Positions 60,608-64,000 of a stretch of 64,000 nucleotides of DNA are shown one piece after another. This stretch comes from Vulcanimicrobiota bacterium (GTDB lineage Bacteria; Vulcanimicrobiota; Xenobia; Xenobiales; JADMJV01). Numbering within the stretch: position 1 is the first letter of the stretch; every line of letters starts with the position of its first letter. A model generated the notes under the pieces. It was not told the DNA's origin. It did no database searches and saw only the letters and a program-made list of their open reading frames with translations. The translations under genes and the position numbers were made by a program. The DNA is taken from the NCBI GenBank assembly GCA_019637395.1, contig JAHBVR010000002.1:319495-383494 (forward strand). The letters are read 5' to 3'.

Positions 60608-62896
60608 TCAGGTGCGTCGCTTGGGCTTCAATTCCTCAGCCTGCGGTGCCAATGGGTTCTCGGGCCAGGGGTGGCGGGGGTAGCGGCGGCATAACTCCTG
60701 GCGTACCTTGGGGTAGTGGCGCTGCCAGAAACCGGCCAGATCCTCGGTGATCTGCACCGGGCGGAAGTTGGGCGCCAGCAATTGCAACACCAGGGGGATG
60801 CGCCCGGAGGCCAGTTGTGGCCCCTGGGCCAGCCCGAAGAAATCCACCAACTTGGAGGCGATCCAGGGCTTCTGACCTTCCTCGTAGTGCACTTCGGCGC
60901 GGCGCCGCCCAAGCTGCACGTATTCCGGACAGAGTTCGATAAGCCGCCGGCGCAGGTGGGCCGGCACGCAATCGCCCCAACGCTGGCCCTTCAAATCATC
61001 CAGTGAAGTGGCTTTCAGACAGACCTCGTCCAACCAGGCCTCCATGCCGGGCAGGGGAAACAGGTTCGCATCGGCCGTTCTGGCCCAGTGATGGCGTACC
61101 TGCCAGCGCGCGAATTGCGCTTGCTGGTCGCGCCACCAGCCGCTCTCCAGCACATGTTTACGCAGAACCGCGGCCGCTTCGGCTCCCGGCCGGGCGCGCC
61201 GCCGGCTTTGCTCCAGCACCAGCTCGCCGTAACGCAATTGATTCTGCTCCTCGACGCGCCCGGCCGAGTCGTTCCACTCGAGCACACGAACCTCGCGGAA
61301 CTCGGGCCGATCCAGCAGGCTTTCCGGCTCTAAAGTCTGATAGGCCATCAGACGGACCCGCTTGTCGCCGTCCAACTCCAGTTGCAGAGCCAACAGCCAT
61401 GGATTGTTCGGCATCGGCTGCTGCAAGCGATAGCCGCTGCCGTCACACAATACCAGGTCCTGCTGGCGGCGTACCTGGCCCACCCGGTCGGGAAAAGCGG
61501 CCAGCAGAGCGCTGTCCAGGTCGGCCACAGCGAAGCGATCACAGACCCGGAGCTGGCGTTCCTCAGGTAAGCTCGGTGCTTGGCTGTGCAAATACTGGTC
61601 GAGGTCGGGGCGCTGGCTGTCCCCGCCGCGCCCTAACCAGGCGGCCGCGCGCGCTCCTTGGGGACCGGGGCAAGCCAACAGGAAGCGCGCCAACCTCGGC
61701 TCCAGCGGCAGTTGAGCCATGGCCTGGCCCAATTCGCTCAGTCCCTGACCCCGGCAGGCCCCCAGTTGTTGCAGCAAACCGAGCGCCGCTTCCCAGGCCG
61801 CTTCCGGAGGAGTATCCAGCCAGGCCAGCTCCGGCCGTCCCAACTGCAGCCAGAAGAGCACTAACCCGGATAAATCGGACCTGAGGATCTCCGGCGTCTC
61901 CATGGCCGGCCGAGCCGCGAAGTCGCGTTGCGAATAGAGCCGCAGACACTGGCCCGGCCCCAGGCGACCGGCGCGACCGCAGCGCTGAGCAGCCGCGAAT
62001 TGCGAAATGCGCCGGGTTTCCAGACGGCTCAGGGAAGCCCTCGGAGGCTGCACCAGCGAGCGGGCCAAACCCGAGTCGACCACCCAGTGCACTCCGGGCA
62101 CGGTCAGCGAGGTCTCGGCCACGTTGGTGGTCAGCACCCAGCGCTTCTCGGCGGGGTCGGCGCCCAGCACCTGATCTTGTTCAGCCGGGGCCAGGCTGCC
62201 ATGCAAAATCTGCAGACGGGCTTTACAGCGGGTGGCGGCGGCGGCAATGCCTTCGGCCTGGCGGCGAATCTCGCCCATGCCGGGCAGAAAGACCAGCCCG
62301 CTCCCCTGCGTCTGAGGTAACAGCTGCGACAGGGTGCCCTGCGGCTCATAACCGATGGCCACTGGAAAAAGCGGCGTCTGGCAGCGTACCAATGGAACTT
62401 TGCCCAACTGTTGGGCCAGGTCGGGCGGCAGGGTGGCCGACATGATCAGCACTTTACACCGCGTCTGGCTGCGCAGCCAGGCCAGCGCCAGGTCGTTATC
62501 CAGCGAGCGCTCGTGGAATTCGTCCAGGATGACCAGGTCTACGCCCCTGAGACCGGGATTGTCGATCAGGCGGCGTGCGAAGACGCCCTGGGTCATGTAG
62601 ATCAGGCGAGTCTTACCACTGACCCGGCTGTCCAGGCGCACTTGGTAGCCGACGGTTTCGCCGAGTGGCTCTCCCAGGAGTTCGGAAACCCGGCGGGCCG
62701 AGTAGCGAGCGGCCAGGCGGCGCGGCTCCAGCACCCAGATTTGGCCGCCGAAATGCTCCAGGCAGGCGGGGGGTAGCCGGGTGGTTTTACCGGTTCCCGG
62801 CGGAGCTTCCAACACGACCAGTGGCTCGCGAGCCAGGGCCTGAAGCAGAGTGTCCAGGACGGCGTTTACGGGTAGGTCTGGAACGGCTTGTTGCAC
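60608..62896 (-). CDS. hrpB: ATP-dependent DEAH-box helicase HrpB
   Basis: A 762-residue helicase with GTG start. Walker A PPGTGKTT near 35, DEFH (motif II) near 125, SATLP (motif III), and TNVAETSLT with QRCGRAGRL (motifs V-VI) are present. The C-terminal part with PELAWLDTPPEAAWEAALGL and SQRPDLDQYL is typical of HrpB-type proteins. HrpB is an RNA/DNA helicase of unclear role. Its start overlaps the DTW-domain gene by 31 nt, so it is co-translated with it. Confidence 0.95.
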   Translation of the reverse strand: MQQAVPDLPVNAVLDTLLQALAREPLVVLEAPPGTGKTTRLPPACLEHFGGQIWVLEPRRLAARYSARRVSELLGEPLGETVGYQVRLDSRVSGKTRLIYMTQGVFARRLIDNPGLRGVDLVILDEFHERSLDNDLALAWLRSQTRCKVLIMSATLPPDLAQQLGKVPLVRCQTPLFPVAIGYEPQGTLSQLLPQTQGSGLVFLPGMGEIRRQAEGIAAAATRCKARLQILHGSLAPAEQDQVLGADPAEKRWVLTTNVAETSLTVPGVHWVVDSGLARSLVQPPRASLSRLETRRISQFAAAQRCGRAGRLGPGQCLRLYSQRDFAARPAMETPEILRSDLSGLVLFWLQLGRPELAWLDTPPEAAWEAALGLLQQLGACRGQGLSELGQAMAQLPLEPRLARFLLACPGPQGARAAAWLGRGGDSQRPDLDQYLHSQAPSLPEERQLRVCDRFAVADLDSALLAAFPDRVGQVRRQQDLVLCDGSGYRLQQPMPNNPWLLALQLELDGDKRVRLMAYQTLEPESLLDRPEFREVRVLEWNDSAGRVEEQNQLRYGELVLEQSRRRARPGAEAAAVLRKHVLESGWWRDQQAQFARWQVRHHWARTADANLFPLPGMEAWLDEVCLKATSLDDLKGQRWGDCVPAHLRRRLIELCPEYVQLGRRRAEVHYEEGQKPWIASKLVDFFGLAQGPQLASGRIPLVLQLLAPNFRPVQITEDLAGFWQRHYPKVRQELCRRYPRHPWPENPLAPQAEELKPKRRT

Positions 62897-63501
62897 TGTC
62901 GGTAATAGGCTTCTACGAAGCGGTCAAAGACCTGCAGCAGGGGAGCCCCGATTTCTTCCCCTTCCAGATACCAGAGGGCGTGGCCGATGGCTTCCAGGGT
63001 GGCGCTGGTGTTGGCCATGGGAGGGCGGCGCAGGCGGGCTCGGGGAGGAATTTCCGTGAAGCTCAGTCTCGGCATGTGGGCCACCGGTTCGAGGCGATGG
63101 GACATGCGCCGGGCCTGAGACCAGGTGCCGTCGAGAACAATCAGGTTTTCGAAGGGTAGGGGAGGCGGCCCGGAGCCCAGGTCGTGGACGATGGGTCCGT
63201 GGGGGTCGGGTTTGCCTCCGTGATCCAGAGCTTCCGGGAAAAGCAGGTAGCCGTCACGCGGTACCTCGGAAATGTCCAGGGGATAGGTGCGGTCGCCGTA
63301 ATGAAGTAGCTTGGAGCGTTCCAGGGCGCGCACGGCCAGGCGGGCGGTATTGGTGCTCTTACGGTGTTCGCGCACGTGGCGTACGATCCAGACCTTGTGG
63401 CGATTGGGGAGGCGCGGGATTTCGGCGCAAATACAAAACGCCGGCAGCAGAAAGCAGCCGGCGCAACGATTCTCCCAAGGTTGTTCAGGTGGTTTTTCCA
63501 C
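62866..63501 (-). CDS. DTW-domain protein (tRNA-uridine aminocarboxypropyltransferase-like)
   Basis: GTG start chosen because AAGAAGG stands 5 nt upstream; 211 residues. Its signature is VLDGTWSQARRM (the DTW motif) and an N-terminal cysteine cluster CAGCFLLPAFCIC, fitting the zinc-binding part of the family. E. coli TapT installs acp3U at position 47 of tRNAs using S-adenosylmethionine. It precedes hrpB with 31-nt overlap and follows the PilZ-like gene by 16 nt. The precise tRNA site is inferred from family knowledge. Confidence 0.88.
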   Translation of the reverse strand: MEKPPEQPWENRCAGCFLLPAFCICAEIPRLPNRHKVWIVRHVREHRKSTNTARLAVRALERSKLLHYGDRTYPLDISEVPRDGYLLFPEALDHGGKPDPHGPIVHDLGSGPPPLPFENLIVLDGTWSQARRMSHRLEPVAHMPRLSFTEIPPRARLRRPPMANTSATLEAIGHALWYLEGEEIGAPLLQVFDRFVEAYYRQCNKPFQTYP

Positions 63502-63517
63502 GCCACCTTCTTTGGTT

Positions 63518-64000
63518 CTAGGGGTTGTTTGTCCTGGTCTTGACGCGCAGGTGATGGCGCAGTGCCACTTCCCACAGTTCCTGACGCTCACCCTCGGGAA
63601 AATCCACAAACTCGACTTCGGTCGCGTATTTCTTCCGTTCCGAGAGGGTCTCACTCTTGACTGCCTTGACTTGAGCTGGCAGCGGCTGGCTCCGGTTGGG
63701 TAACTTGAGGTGGATTTCGAGATTGGTTTGACTGGGGATGGATACGTTGGTCTGCAACGTCAGTCCCTTACGCCCCACCGCGATCACTTCAGCCGCCTGC
63801 TTATAAGGCGAACGACTGGCCTGATAATCCACGCTGGTAGCGTAATCGAGCTTCTCTTCTTCATCGAAGCTCGGTACCTGGAGGTTTTCTAATTGATCCG
63901 CATGGGCGGGCATACTGACTTCGAGCCCCCGGGGTTCGTTGCTGTGGATGTTGGCCACGTAACTGAAAAACCAGGGGGGAGAGAGACTGCAGATGCGAAC
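63518..64000 (-). CDS. PilZ-like domain protein (open to the right edge)
   Basis: The frame is open to the right end of the window, so the true start may lie outside; candidate internal starts are GTG 63958 and ATG 63913. The segment SRSPYKQAAEVIAVGRKGLTLQTNV shows the PilZ-like pattern with VGRKGL in place of [DN]xSxxG and no RxxxR, followed by IPSQTNLEIHLKL and the barrel strands LPAQVKAVKSETL and ATEVEFVDF. It may be a non-c-di-GMP PilZ adaptor. It lies 16 nt upstream of the DTW gene on the same strand. Confidence 0.6.
   Translation of the reverse strand, partial: VRICSLSPPWFFSYVANIHSNEPRGLEVSMPAHADQLENLQVPSFDEEEKLDYATSVDYQASRSPYKQAAEVIAVGRKGLTLQTNVSIPSQTNLEIHLKLPNRSQPLPAQVKAVKSETLSERKKYATEVEFVDFPEGERQELWEVALRHHLRVKTRTNNP

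Overview
The window is high-GC, gene-dense bacterial chromosome with no rRNA, phage, transposon or CRISPR. Housekeeping genes (lepA, metK, priA, def, fmt, rlmN, ndk, rsmI, plsC, cdsA, an HU gene, tRNA-Ser) are interleaved with many lineage-specific genes. Signal peptides and lipoboxes are common, and GTG and TTG starts are frequent (metK, plsC, cdsA, priA, the VIT/vWA gene and others). CarD, several PilZ-like proteins, a Hanks-type kinase, a prepilin, a SPOR protein and many TPR proteins suggest a free-living Gram-negative-type bacterium with elaborate signalling. I cannot place the phylum from sequence alone; a poorly cultured soil or host-associated lineage is a guess.

Layout. 1-5.7 kb: an SGNH-type membrane protein (cut by the edge), an Asn/Tyr-rich secreted protein, an agmatinase-type ureohydrolase, a tandem alpha/beta-hydrolase, an FGGY sugar kinase and small lipoproteins. 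5.8-13.2 kb: secreted propeller-like protein, a repeat-containing membrane-associated protein with a TerB-like tail, a VIT/vWA/TPR/DUF2135 protein, ogt and a TPR protein. 13.2-17.4 kb, minus strand: a probable operon of a hypothetical protein, a TraB-like protein, a macro-like/SIR2 fusion and a small helical protein. 17.5-19.6 kb: a 651-residue TPR protein with tRNA-Ser(UGA) 9 nt downstream. 19.7-22.9 kb: a zinc-ribbon protein, LepA, an A-type Fe-S carrier, a degenerate IscU-like protein and a Cys-containing acidic protein, all co-directional. 23.0-32.4 kb: a 239-residue hypothetical and a giant 2840-residue STAND-type P-loop ATPase with TPRs and an exact 16 x 69-bp array. 32.5-36.5 kb: HU, PilZ-like, rsmI, ndk, glycosyltransferase. 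36.5-42.4 kb: 2OG-Fe(II) oxygenase, metK, kinase-zinc ribbon-TPR protein. 42.3-47.6 kb: prepilin (minus), then the SPOR-priA-FxLYD-def-fmt operon, whose genes overlap or abut. 47.5-54.1 kb: rlmN (minus), a 703-residue protein behind a strong promoter, then double PilZ-plsC-cdsA and carD. 54.3-64 kb: lipoprotein and secreted hypotheticals, then minus-strand hydrolases (GH16, M48, DUF1287, S8), an M50 protease with a zinc-ribbon tail, HrpB helicase, a DTW protein and a PilZ-like gene that is open to the right edge.

The strongest candidates for undescribed biology are the giant STAND-TPR protein with its repeated SLDELL motif, the macro-like/SIR2 fusion with its co-directional partners, the family-like proteins built of a recurring RGF-x-n-GL-x-D unit, and the Fe-S mini-operon with an IscU-like protein that lacks its third ligand cysteine. 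All functional statements rest on motifs seen by eye; no database search was run.
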